Positions 23,126 through 29,647 of a stretch of 35,861 bases of DNA are shown here, in pieces. The number at the start of each line of letters is the position of its first letter. Position 1 is the stretch's first letter. The notes under the pieces were generated by a model. It worked only from the letters and a program-made list of their open reading frames with translations. It did not search any database and was not told the DNA's origin. Source of the DNA: a virus. The translations under genes were made by a program, and so were the position numbers. The stretch lies in IMG/VR virus record IMGVR_UViG_3300047994_000425, positions 1-35,861 of that record; one strand, given 5' to 3'.

Positions 23126-24090
23126 AGCGACGCCCTCCCGATCGGCACGACGTTGTCCGGATCGGCCTGATGCGCGTTTTCGGTTGCCACTTCGGCAATG
23201 TCGGCGGCGCGGGAGAGCGGCCATGTCAGCGATTTGATCGCGATGTCTTTGCTGCCGTGACTCCACAGGCGCGGCTTGCCGAGATCAGGATGCGGTCCGA
23301 ACGACGCCAGCATGCGGTCGAACAGCGCTTCCTTGCGCATATTCCAGCCGACCTTTGGGCCGATCACGAGTTGACGTTTCAGATTCTCGCAAAGCTGGCG
23401 CATCAGCGCGGGCGACGCGTTGCCAAGCGAGTCCGCGAGTTGAAAGAGTTCGGATTTCGGCAATCCCAGCGGATCGAGATAGCGCGCCAGAATTCGTTCG
23501 CGCTCGAACTGGCCGGGTAATTCCAGCGTGATGTGAATGTCGAAGCGACGCCAAACGGCCTGATCGATATGATTGCCATGATTCGTTGCCGCGATGATGA
23601 AGCCGTCGTGTTGCTCGATTCGCTGCAGCAACGTATTGACCCAGCCGTTTTGCTCATCGCCGGCGGCCTGTTCGGTTTCCTTGCGCTTGATCGCAATGGC
23701 ATCAAACTCGTCCAGAAACAGAACGACAGGATCGGTTGCCTCTTCCTCGGCCACGGCATCGAACAGCGCGCCGATGTTGCGGCCGGTGCTGCCGAGATAT
23801 TTATGGATGATCCGGTCCGGCCGCACAGCCAGCATGCGAAGACCCAGCCGCGCCGCCAGATGATGCGCAAGCGTGGTCTTGCCCACTCCGGGCGGTCCGT
23901 CGAACAAAGCCCGACGCCGCGGCGAAACTTTCATCGCATCGAGCTCGTCCTTGGCGAAAATCTCGGTCAGCCATTCCAGCAACGCATTGCGTACCGGCTT
24001 GGCGAGGATCGGCTCCATCGCCTCATCCGGAAGGAACACGTCGCCGAATTCATGGATCTGTGTCGGCTCGTCTGATCGATTGCGAAACAT
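23122..24090 (-). CDS. AAA+ ATPase
   Basis: This 322-residue protein starts with ATG at 24090 (TGATG overlap). It has Walker A GPPGVGKT (65-72), Walker B VVLFLDEFD (122-130), a sensor-1 Asn in IIAATNHGN and an Arg-finger-like pair in VWRRFDIHITL. That is the pattern of classical AAA proteins (FtsH/spastin/Vps4-like). The C-terminal lid is helical (LFQLADSLGNASPALMRQLC). There is no membrane segment or protease part. In phage early operons such ATPases act as remodellers in replication or recombination; the partner here may be the GapR-like protein upstream, but that is inference. Confidence 0.85.
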   Translation of the reverse strand: MFRNRSDEPTQIHEFGDVFLPDEAMEPILAKPVRNALLEWLTEIFAKDELDAMKVSPRRRALFDGPPGVGKTTLAHHLAARLGLRMLAVRPDRIIHKYLGSTGRNIGALFDAVAEEEATDPVVLFLDEFDAIAIKRKETEQAAGDEQNGWVNTLLQRIEQHDGFIIAATNHGNHIDQAVWRRFDIHITLELPGQFERERILARYLDPLGLPKSELFQLADSLGNASPALMRQLCENLKRQLVIGPKVGWNMRKEALFDRMLASFGPHPDLGKPRLWSHGSKDIAIKSLTWPLSRAADIAEVATENAHQADPDNVVPIGRASL

Positions 24091-24764
24091 CAGTCCTCGC
24101 TCTCGCCCATGCCGTCAGAGCCCGACTCTTTCCGGTAGCCTTCATCGCAACGCGCGCGGCGCGGATCGCCGAACGGAAACGGATTCTCGGTGATGGGTCG
24201 GTTGTCGCGAAACATTTGCGCGCCATAGGTAAACGCGCCATCAAGCGTCACATCGGGCACTTCGCGCGGCGGTCGCTGGCCCTTGCGATAGTCAGGATTG
24301 TCGGCCGAAGCGGCCTTGCGCGCTTTCTCGACATAGGGCTCGACATGCGCTGTGCCGTCCTTGTCGCGATAAACGCGAACCGGCTCGCCGCCCATACGCA
24401 GGATGATGTCGCCTTCCGGCGGCGCGAGCTGCTTCATACTCTCCAGCAGTCCCTCGCGCGTCAGAGAATCCTTCGCCATCTCGCTGAGCGCCCGGAACAG
24501 CGGCGGCTCGTCATCCATGCCGATGGCGTGCTCGTAGGTCTGAAAAATTGCGTCGGCTTCCTGCCGGTCGTGCGGTTTCATTTTGCGGCGGCGCTTCAAG
24601 AGCGAAATTGCTTTGGTGTTGAAGCCTTCCGCTTTTGCTGCCGCCATCAGCGCGGAATTGAGATCGCTGATATCCTTCTTGTCGGCGTCGTACTGCTCGG
24701 ACCGTTCGATGATTTCGAGCGGCCGCTTCCCCTGAATGGTATTCTTGCCGATCGACATGCTCAT
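24090..24764 (-). CDS. GapR-like (DUF2312-type) DNA-binding protein with long C-terminal extension
   Basis: The ATG at 24764 (ATGA overlap) gives 224 residues. Residues about 15-85, IERSEQYDADKKDISDLNSA then AAKAEGFNTKAISLLKRRRK and AIFQTYEHAIGM, follow the GapR plan: a coiled coil, a helix ending in basic residues, then the Y.HALGM-like end. GapR binds overtwisted, AT-rich DNA and supports replication in alphaproteobacteria. The remaining 140 residues are not part of GapR and contain PEGDIILRMGGEPVRVYRDK. The protein lies directly before the AAA+ gene. The GapR likeness is by recognition of the pattern and moderately sure. Confidence 0.65.
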   Translation of the reverse strand: MSMSIGKNTIQGKRPLEIIERSEQYDADKKDISDLNSALMAAAKAEGFNTKAISLLKRRRKMKPHDRQEADAIFQTYEHAIGMDDEPPLFRALSEMAKDSLTREGLLESMKQLAPPEGDIILRMGGEPVRVYRDKDGTAHVEPYVEKARKAASADNPDYRKGQRPPREVPDVTLDGAFTYGAQMFRDNRPITENPFPFGDPRRARCDEGYRKESGSDGMGESED

Positions 24765-25072
24765 GTCCCCTCGCCTCCAATGACTTTCAGCGGTTCGCTT
24801 TGCCGCAGTTTCGGGTCGGCGTGCAGCGCCGCGCGGCGAAACGCCTCCGCCATCTTCAATGCATGCGACGGCTGCATGCCCACATACATTTTGGGTCCCA
24901 CCTGTCCGGGGACGTTGACGCGCACGATCGCCATGTCGGCATCCGCCGAAACCACCATCTCGTGCGTCATCAGCACGCACCGCGCGCGGGCGATGTCGGT
25001 CTCGGCGGCCGCAAGCGCGGGTGCGTCGCCGCCCTGGCTCTCGACTGCAAAATTCGCGCGCGGCAGTTTCAT
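24761..25072 (-). CDS. Phage early protein, function unknown
   Basis: The ATG at 25072 overlaps the preceding stop (ATGA) and gives 103 residues, beginning MKLPRANFAVESQGGDAPAL. The central part, VLMTHEMVVSADADMAIVRV then NVPGQVGPKMYVGMQPSHAL, is beta-rich, followed by a helix (KMAEAFRRAALHA). No family is recognised. Tight coupling with both neighbours shows it is part of the early operon. Confidence 0.6.
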   Translation of the reverse strand: MKLPRANFAVESQGGDAPALAAAETDIARARCVLMTHEMVVSADADMAIVRVNVPGQVGPKMYVGMQPSHALKMAEAFRRAALHADPKLRQSEPLKVIGGEGT

Positions 25073-25602
25073 GATGTGGCCTTTCGGCGCTTGCGCAGAT
25101 CGCGATCGAGTTCGGCGAGGATCAGCGCGCCCGCGCGCACCAGATCGCGGCGATCGTCCTGCGGCTTCCACCACTCCCGTGACCACGGCCAGTCGGGACC
25201 GGGATGCCCATGCACACACCTGTCGACTTCCGCCGACTGCCGCCGCGCTGGCGTGAGCGCATACATGGCACCCGCCGCCGCAAGCTCGCCGCGCAGATGA
25301 CTGTCGTCATGCGCCGCATCGAAGCCTTCGACACTCATCTGGCGCTGGCGCTCGGCGATGATGGCCTGCATCGACGGCGACAGCGGCACGCGGATGTGCA
25401 GCGCCTCGAACAGCCGGCGCAGCAGATAGCCGCGCACGATCGACACCACCGTGAACAGTCCCGCGATCATGAAGTTCTGCGACAGCGGCGGCGAAAACCC
25501 GAACAGCGGAAAGATCAGAAGCTGCGCGCCGATCGCGACGCCGAAACCGATCGCCGTATTGCCGACGGTCTCCACCATCGACATGAGTCTGGATTGCTTC
25601 AT
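25069..25602 (-). CDS. DUF7220-type membrane protein fused to a small phage domain
   Basis: This 177-residue protein starts with ATG at 25602. Residues 1-70, MKQSRLMSMVETVGNTAIGF with two hydrophobic stretches (about 15-33 and 43-60) and IVRGYLLRRLFEAL, match a small two-helix membrane family common in phages of alphaproteobacteria. The second half, AIIAERQRQMSVEGFDAAHD then DSHLRGELAAAGAMYAL, is a separate soluble motif seen in other phage proteins (ERQRQ...EG.D..HDD.H...L). The fusion is of interest but no function is established. Confidence 0.65.
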   Translation of the reverse strand: MKQSRLMSMVETVGNTAIGFGVAIGAQLLIFPLFGFSPPLSQNFMIAGLFTVVSIVRGYLLRRLFEALHIRVPLSPSMQAIIAERQRQMSVEGFDAAHDDSHLRGELAAAGAMYALTPARRQSAEVDRCVHGHPGPDWPWSREWWKPQDDRRDLVRAGALILAELDRDLRKRRKATS

Positions 25603-25847
25603 CGCGCCCGCACCCGTGTGTGCTCGCGCGGCAGCGCCGCCATGTCGCCGAACGGCTGTGCCATCGGGTCATAAAGCGAATCCGGCGCATCGATCCGGAT
25701 GCGGTCGCGGTCGATCGCGCGCACGAGCAGAAGGACACCCACACCCAGTGCCAGCGAGATCGCGAACAGCGCGAACATCACCAGCCGCATCGGATCGGGT
25801 ACGCAGGCTTGCACAAGATCGAGAAGACGATCGGCGTTCGGTGACAT
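25599..25847 (-). CDS. Small single-pass membrane protein
   Basis: The ATG at 25847 gives 82 residues and the stop overlaps the next start (ATGA). One hydrophobic helix is visible (about residues 20-42, LVMFALFAISLALGVGVLLL), with a short N-terminal part and a charged C-terminal tail (IDRDRIRIDAPDS). A holin role was considered, but its place in the early operon next to another membrane protein argues against it. Function unknown. Confidence 0.55.
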   Translation of the reverse strand: MSPNADRLLDLVQACVPDPMRLVMFALFAISLALGVGVLLLVRAIDRDRIRIDAPDSLYDPMAQPFGDMAALPREHTRVRAR

Positions 25848-25944
25848 GGCTTTGCGCCCCTTGCGGATCAGAAAAAACAAAACGCAGACGCAACACCGCA
25901 ACACGCACAAGCCGCCCTGCGAGGACGGGATTCGAAACTTTGCG

Positions 25945-26523
25945 CTACCGGCGCGCGGGTTTGGGTCCGGGCTGATCCGACGAACGACTTCCCCGTTTCG
26001 GGGTCATCCCCACCAGGGCGCGAGCTTTCGCGCTAGCCGGATAAGCCCGAGCCGGCGCAGACTGCGCGCCATAAAATTCTTCATCCTGAAAAACCGCGGC
26101 ATACGGAATCGCGCGCGCATCGACCGCTCTCCTGTCGGCATCCAAAAGCGCCTTCAGCTTGCGCCGCGCGGCGCGCTGCTCGGAGGCGAGATCGATGGAT
26201 TTGAGAAACGCGGTGAGCGCGATCCACCAGCGAGGGATGGCATCTGCCATCACAGCCGCCAGAAACTCGCGGCCCCGGTCGCTGCGCAAAAGTTCGGCCA
26301 ATGCGTCCGCCGGAATGACGACCTCGCCGGAGAGCCAGTATTCGCAGGCGCGTAGCGAATAGCCTGTGAGATCAGCAAGATGATGCGCGGTCTTGACCGG
26401 AAACAAGTCACGCGATTTTTGCATGACGGAGGAATTCAACCGCAAGGCTCTGCGGCGATTGCCGCAATGATCTGCGGTGACGTAATTTGCGCGGTTCTGC
26501 CTATTGGACGACGGTGCGGTCAT
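25945..26523 (-). CDS. Phage early protein with HTH-like N-terminal region
   Basis: The ATG at 26523 gives 192 residues; an internal ATG at 26424 (MQKSRDLFPVKTAHHLADLT) has no ribosome-binding site. Residues about 40-75, KTAHHLADLTGYSLRACEYW then LSGEVVIPADALAELLR, resemble the HTH region of small phage regulators. The rest is basic and helical (LASEQRAARRKLKALLDADR), with a Pro/Arg/Ser-rich tail. It lies in the early operon two genes downstream of the Cro-like gene, as CII or similar regulators do. No family is assigned. Confidence 0.55.
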   Translation of the reverse strand: MTAPSSNRQNRANYVTADHCGNRRRALRLNSSVMQKSRDLFPVKTAHHLADLTGYSLRACEYWLSGEVVIPADALAELLRSDRGREFLAAVMADAIPRWWIALTAFLKSIDLASEQRAARRKLKALLDADRRAVDARAIPYAAVFQDEEFYGAQSAPARAYPASAKARALVGMTPKRGSRSSDQPGPKPARR

Positions 26524-26526
26524 GAC

Positions 26527-26679
26527 CTACGCCCCGACAGCGGCGGCAGCGCCGCCGAGACCGCGCAGACTCTCGATGACCTTGAGCGGGCGTGGAAGGA
26601 TCTCGGCACATGATCTGAGCCGGGCGATCAGGCGTTTGACATCATCGCCGACGGCGAAGCGGATGCTGAGCGCGCTCAT
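26527..26679 (-). CDS. Very small early protein (50 residues), tentative
   Basis: An ATG at 26679, three bases after the upstream stop, starts a 50-codon frame, MSALSIRFAVGDDVKRLIAR and onward, that ends in TAG three bases before the next start codon. It fills the gap between two genes exactly and reads like a short helical protein (VKRLIARLRSCAEIL). Support is from spacing and composition only. Confidence 0.4.
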   Translation of the reverse strand: MSALSIRFAVGDDVKRLIARLRSCAEILPRPLKVIESLRGLGGAAAAVGA

Positions 26680-26682
26680 GCC

Positions 26683-26943
26683 TTACGCCTCGCTCGCTGT
26701 AACCGAATCGTCAGCATCTTCCGGAGCCCGCATGAAATCGGCTTCCGTAATGGGCAATTCTTCTTTGCGGGCATGCATTAAAAGTTTGAGGGAGTCGGCG
26801 TGAGGAATGATTCCGCCTGTTCCTTGGCGCACGCCGGACGGATACGTCCATCGGTAGATGCGAGAAATATGCTTACCGGTAACTCGCGCCGCGGTTTCAT
26901 AACCGATGATGTCGAGAATCGATTTGGCCGGGTTCATGCGCAT
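26683..26943 (-). CDS. Cro-like repressor / early regulator
   Basis: This 86-residue protein (ATG at 26943, or 26937) is the first gene of the leftward early operon. It diverges from the repressor gene across the operator cluster. AKSILDIIGYETAARVTGKH then ISRIYRWTYP is a helix-turn-helix, and GGIIPHADSLKLLMHARKEE is the conserved tail of Cro/YdaS-type phage regulators in which a helix follows the IP. It probably competes with the repressor for the TTTGCGA operators and supports the lytic path. The role is inferred from position and fold. Confidence 0.7.
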   Translation of the reverse strand: MRMNPAKSILDIIGYETAARVTGKHISRIYRWTYPSGVRQGTGGIIPHADSLKLLMHARKEELPITEADFMRAPEDADDSVTASEA

Positions 26944-26953
26944 GGGCCCAGTC

Positions 26954-27027
26954 TTTGCGATAATCGCGAGTATCGGTCAATCATAATTTGCGATTGTCGC
27001 GATATATTTATTTGCGAATATCGCGAA
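26954..27027. promoter_or_regulatory. Three-site operator cluster between cro-like and repressor genes
   Basis: Three copies of a 17-bp near-palindrome lie between the two start codons: TTTGCGATAATCGCGAG (26954-26970), TTTGCGATTGTCGCGAT (26987-27003) and TTTGCGAATATCGCGAA (27011-27027). The dyad is TTYGCGAT-N-ATCGCGAA-like, with 33 and 24 bp spacing between starts. The third site ends 10 bases before the repressor ATG, so it must overlap that promoter. The arrangement is comparable to OR of lambda. Confidence 0.85.
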
Positions 27028-27037
27028 TACTAATAAG

Positions 27038-27736
27038 ATGAGCAACTTACGTGATGCGCAGAAGCAATGGCTCCTTGATCACCTCGATGCCCGTGGTCGC
27101 GGCGCGCGTGGCGCGTTAGCAATTTACATGGGCGTCCGCGCTGATGTGATCACACGAATGACGAATCGAGACGGCTCTAAGGAGACGCGCGAGATATCCT
27201 TTGAAGAACTGGTCAAGATGGCCGAGTTTTTCGAAGATGACCCACCAGGTTTGGCTGCAGCGCGCGCCGGAATTGCGCCAACGGTCGCACGCTCTAAAAC
27301 TGCCCTACCACCCATCGGCGATCAGTATGGGCCGAAGGACTTCCGCATTTTTAGTGCGGCTGAGGGAGGTTCCGGTGAAATCATTCGATCTGTTGAGCCT
27401 GTCGACTGGTGGCCAAGGCCGATCGAAGTCCAGCAGGTCAAGGGGGCCTACGGAATGTACATTGTTGGCGATTCAATGGTCCCAGAATTTCGACCCGGAC
27501 ACGTGGCCGTTATCAATCCGAATCTGCCGCACGTCGGAGACAAGCCGTACATTTTTTATGCTGAAACAGAGGGCGGCGAAGTTCGCGCAACCGTGAAGCT
27601 CTTGCGCAGGCAAACCGGGGATCTTTGGCATGTCACCCAGCACAACCCGCCGCCGGGACAAAAGAACGACTTCACGCTTTCCAAAAAACTCTGGCGGGAA
27701 GCTCATCGGATTGTCGGTCGGCAAGATCCATCGTAG
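27038..27736 (+). CDS. S24-family phage repressor (CI/LexA-like)
   Basis: This 232-residue protein starts with ATG at 27038. The N-terminal part is a HTH (ARGALAIYMGVRADVITRMT, ISFEELVKMAEFF). The C-terminal domain is of the LexA/S24 type: AYGMYIVGDSMVPEFRPGHV with Ser146, and ATVKLLRRQ with Lys187, the expected serine-lysine pair. The segment where the cleaved Ala-Gly bond is usual reads SAAEGGSGE (106-114), so a canonical cleavage site is not evident and RecA-induced autocleavage is uncertain. It would keep the lytic operon silent by binding the nearby dyads. Base composition is lower in GC than its neighbours. Confidence 0.88.
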   Translation: MSNLRDAQKQWLLDHLDARGRGARGALAIYMGVRADVITRMTNRDGSKETREISFEELVKMAEFFEDDPPGLAAARAGIAPTVARSKTALPPIGDQYGPKDFRIFSAAEGGSGEIIRSVEPVDWWPRPIEVQQVKGAYGMYIVGDSMVPEFRPGHVAVINPNLPHVGDKPYIFYAETEGGEVRATVKLLRRQTGDLWHVTQHNPPPGQKNDFTLSKKLWREAHRIVGRQDPS

Positions 27737-27757
27737 ACGGAGCGACGTGTCGCGATC

Positions 27758-28414
27758 TCAGAATCTGAAGTTCACGCCGATCTTGCCGGTATCGAGATCA
27801 AGCGTGCCGGACGGGAGACCGCCGACAAATACGGTGCTCAGGTAGTTTTGGCTCTGGAAATGATAACGCATGTATTCGGCCTTGACCGATATATTGCGTG
27901 TGACGCCGTACTCCAGGCCAGCGCCGATCGCGTAGCCGCCGTGAACGCGGGTCTCTGAAGCGGTCACGCCACCGGCGGTTGCGCCAAGCTCATTCTGTCC
28001 AACCGCATAGCCGCCTTTGCCGTAAACCAGAAAATTGTCGAGCGCCACGCCGAGACGAGCAGTTGCCGAGCCAAAGGCATTGATCCTGTCAAACACAGAA
28101 ACTCCTGCTCCCAAGGAAATGGTTTGTCCGATGCGAGATCCCGAACCCTCGACCTCAACGCCCGCGACGAGATTTGAGATTTGAGCGTTGTAGCCAACAG
28201 TGCCGCCGCCGAAGCCGCCATTGAAGCTGGCATTGGCACCAGCGGTGCCACCGGTGGCCCGGGCGTAGCCGCCGATCGCGCCGACGTAGAGCCCGCTCCA
28301 GTCGTATACCTGCGACACCACCGCCGACGGTTGATAAATGGGACCGGCGAGATCGCCAGCCAACGCAGGGCAAATTGACATGAAAACAATAATAACCGCC
28401 AAAATTCGTTTCAC
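27758..28414 (-). CDS. Outer-membrane beta-barrel protein (Omp25/31 type), lysogenic conversion candidate
   Basis: This 218-residue protein starts with GTG at 28414 after AAAAAGGG. It has a signal peptide (KRILAVIIVFMSICPALA), then DWSGLYVGAIGGYARATGG, many alternating glycine-rich strands (LGVALDNFLVYGKGGYAVGQ) and a C-terminal Phe (IGVNFRF), the sorting signal of outer-membrane barrels. It belongs to the porin-like OMP family of rhizobia and brucellae. The gene is on its own, convergent to the repressor and between two operator clusters. This fits a gene expressed in the lysogen that alters the cell surface, as lom does in lambda. Confidence 0.88.
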   Translation of the reverse strand: MKRILAVIIVFMSICPALAGDLAGPIYQPSAVVSQVYDWSGLYVGAIGGYARATGGTAGANASFNGGFGGGTVGYNAQISNLVAGVEVEGSGSRIGQTISLGAGVSVFDRINAFGSATARLGVALDNFLVYGKGGYAVGQNELGATAGGVTASETRVHGGYAIGAGLEYGVTRNISVKAEYMRYHFQSQNYLSTVFVGGLPSGTLDLDTGKIGVNFRF

Positions 28415-28542
28415 AACTCTACACCCTTTTTAAATATGACCGAATTAGGGCACGATTTTAAAGGCCCGGCAACTTGATTCTGAGTGGTTCGTTAACGGCT
28501 TAAAAGGTCAAAATGCGGTCGCAAACCGGTGTAAATCCGTTA

Positions 28543-28592
28543 TTTGCGATTATCGCGATTTAGTAGTTGACTAAATTTGCGATTATCGCGAA
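28543..28592. promoter_or_regulatory. Two-site operator cluster before the rightward operon
   Basis: TTTGCGATTATCGCGAT (28543-28559) and TTTGCGATTATCGCGAA (28576-28592) repeat the 17-bp dyad of the repressor/cro region 1.5 kb away. Their 33-bp spacing equals that of the first two sites there. They lie 48-97 bases before the first gene of the plus-strand operon. The same repressor very likely controls that operon, as at OL of lambda. Confidence 0.85.
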
Positions 28593-28639
28593 TGTGCCTC
28601 CATCACCTCGGGACACACCCGACAACGATGGAGCGCAAG

Positions 28640-28855
28640 ATGGTCCAATCCAAGCCGATCAAATCCGAAATCGCCCTCGCTCTCTACAAATCGCTGGAAG
28701 CCGGTTTCCGCATGAAGCGCCGCGCCCTTCAGAGCACCGCCGCCACGTTTCTCGGCCGCGAGGTGAGCGACACCGAATTCGAGGCCGGCATGTCAGAACT
28801 CGGCGATCGCGTGATGCGCCTTCGCGGCGTCGGCGGCTACATCTGTTTCGCCTGA
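28640..28855 (+). CDS. Small protein of the rightward early operon, function unknown
   Basis: I take the ATG at 28640, six bases after GGAG; it gives 71 residues, MVQSKPIKSEIALALYKSLE and onward. An upstream ATG at 28628 is possible. The sequence FRMKRRALQSTAATFLGREV then SDTEFEAGMSELGDRVMRLR is helical and moderately basic. It is the first gene after the two-site operator. I do not recognise a family. Confidence 0.6.
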   Translation: MVQSKPIKSEIALALYKSLEAGFRMKRRALQSTAATFLGREVSDTEFEAGMSELGDRVMRLRGVGGYICFA

Positions 28856-28867
28856 GGGGACCAAACC

Positions 28868-29089
28868 ATGTCCAATGCCGCTGCCTTCCACACAGCCGAA
28901 TGCCGCCGCAATCTTTTGCAGATCGCGGCGGACGCCGCCCATCCGCAAAGCCCGCTGGTGTTTCGGCTGCTGCGCAGCTTTGATGCCGCCGTGCGCGCCG
29001 CCTCCGCTCAAAGTCACACGCGCGAGGGCGACGCACCGCCCGCCCCGATCGTCATCCCCTTCCCCGCACCCATAAGGATGTCGCCATGA
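28868..29089 (+). CDS. Small protein of the rightward operon, function unknown
   Basis: This 73-residue protein starts with ATG at 28868 with GGGGA upstream and ends in an ATGA overlap with the next gene. The N-terminal half is helical (ECRRNLLQIAADAAHPQSPL, FRLLRSFDAAVRAA) and the end is Pro-rich (APPAPIVIPFPAPI-like). No family is recognised. Confidence 0.55.
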   Translation: MSNAAAFHTAECRRNLLQIAADAAHPQSPLVFRLLRSFDAAVRAASAQSHTREGDAPPAPIVIPFPAPIRMSP

Positions 29090-29382
29090 CGCCACGCCGC
29101 AGTCACACGCTTCGCCGCGCCGCCAATCCCGGCGTTGCCACCACGTTTCGCCTGCAGCCGGCCATTCCCTCCTTCATCGACTCGTCGCTGGTCCGTCCGC
29201 GCGCCTCGCTGAGTGGCGCGGCGATCACGCGCCAAATGGCGAGCGACATGCGCGAGGCAGCGCTTCGCGAAGGCGGCATCACTCGCGACGACCTTGAGGT
29301 GTTGGGCTGGACCTCGGCGCAGATCGACAAGTATGTCGCCGCGGCGCGTGAGCAGGCCCAGGCGTTATCGGGTCTCAACTGA
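29086..29382 (+). CDS. Small protein of the rightward operon, function unknown
   Basis: The ATG at 29086 overlaps the previous stop and gives 98 residues. The N-terminus is basic (TPRRSHTLRRAANPG). The second half, DMREAALREGGITRDDLEVL then GWTSAQIDKYVAAAREQAQA, is a helical segment that looks like a small DNA- or protein-binding domain. The stop overlaps the next ATG by one base. No family is recognised. Confidence 0.55.
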   Translation: MTPRRSHTLRRAANPGVATTFRLQPAIPSFIDSSLVRPRASLSGAAITRQMASDMREAALREGGITRDDLEVLGWTSAQIDKYVAAAREQAQALSGLN

Positions 29383-29585
29383 TGGCGATCAGCATCTCGG
29401 CCAGCGACCGCGTCCTCAAAGCCATCGGCGATGGCGAGGCGCTTAGTTCTGGCGCAATCGCCGCGCGCATCGACATTCTCGCGCGCGCCACCGTGCGGCA
29501 TGTGCTGGCCGAACTGGTCCGCAACGGCCGCCTGCACATGAGCGGCCCGATGGGCAAGCGCGTGTACAGCCGCGCGAACGTTTGA
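29382..29585 (+). CDS. Small winged-helix DNA-binding protein
   Basis: This 67-residue protein starts at 29382. SASDRVLKAIGDGEALSSGA, IAARIDILARATVRHVLAEL and VRNGRLHMSGPMGKRVYSR follow the winged-helix pattern, with a recognition helix (ARATVRHVLAELVRN) and a hairpin wing. It probably regulates nearby genes. The next gene, target protein 2, follows after a 62-base gap, so it may be co-transcribed. Confidence 0.65.
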   Translation: MAISISASDRVLKAIGDGEALSSGAIAARIDILARATVRHVLAELVRNGRLHMSGPMGKRVYSRANV

Positions 29586-29647
29586 CGGGCGAGAGGCTGC
29601 ACACGCTTCACGGCCATAACAACACCACATCACACGGAGACGCCGAC

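Noticed and set aside
24060-25256. Plus-strand open frame of 398 residues
   Set aside because: Antisense to three coupled phage genes with clear start-stop overlaps.
25599-25847. Holin
   Set aside because: Only one membrane helix, position in the early operon and no endolysin nearby; lysis genes are expected left of the window.
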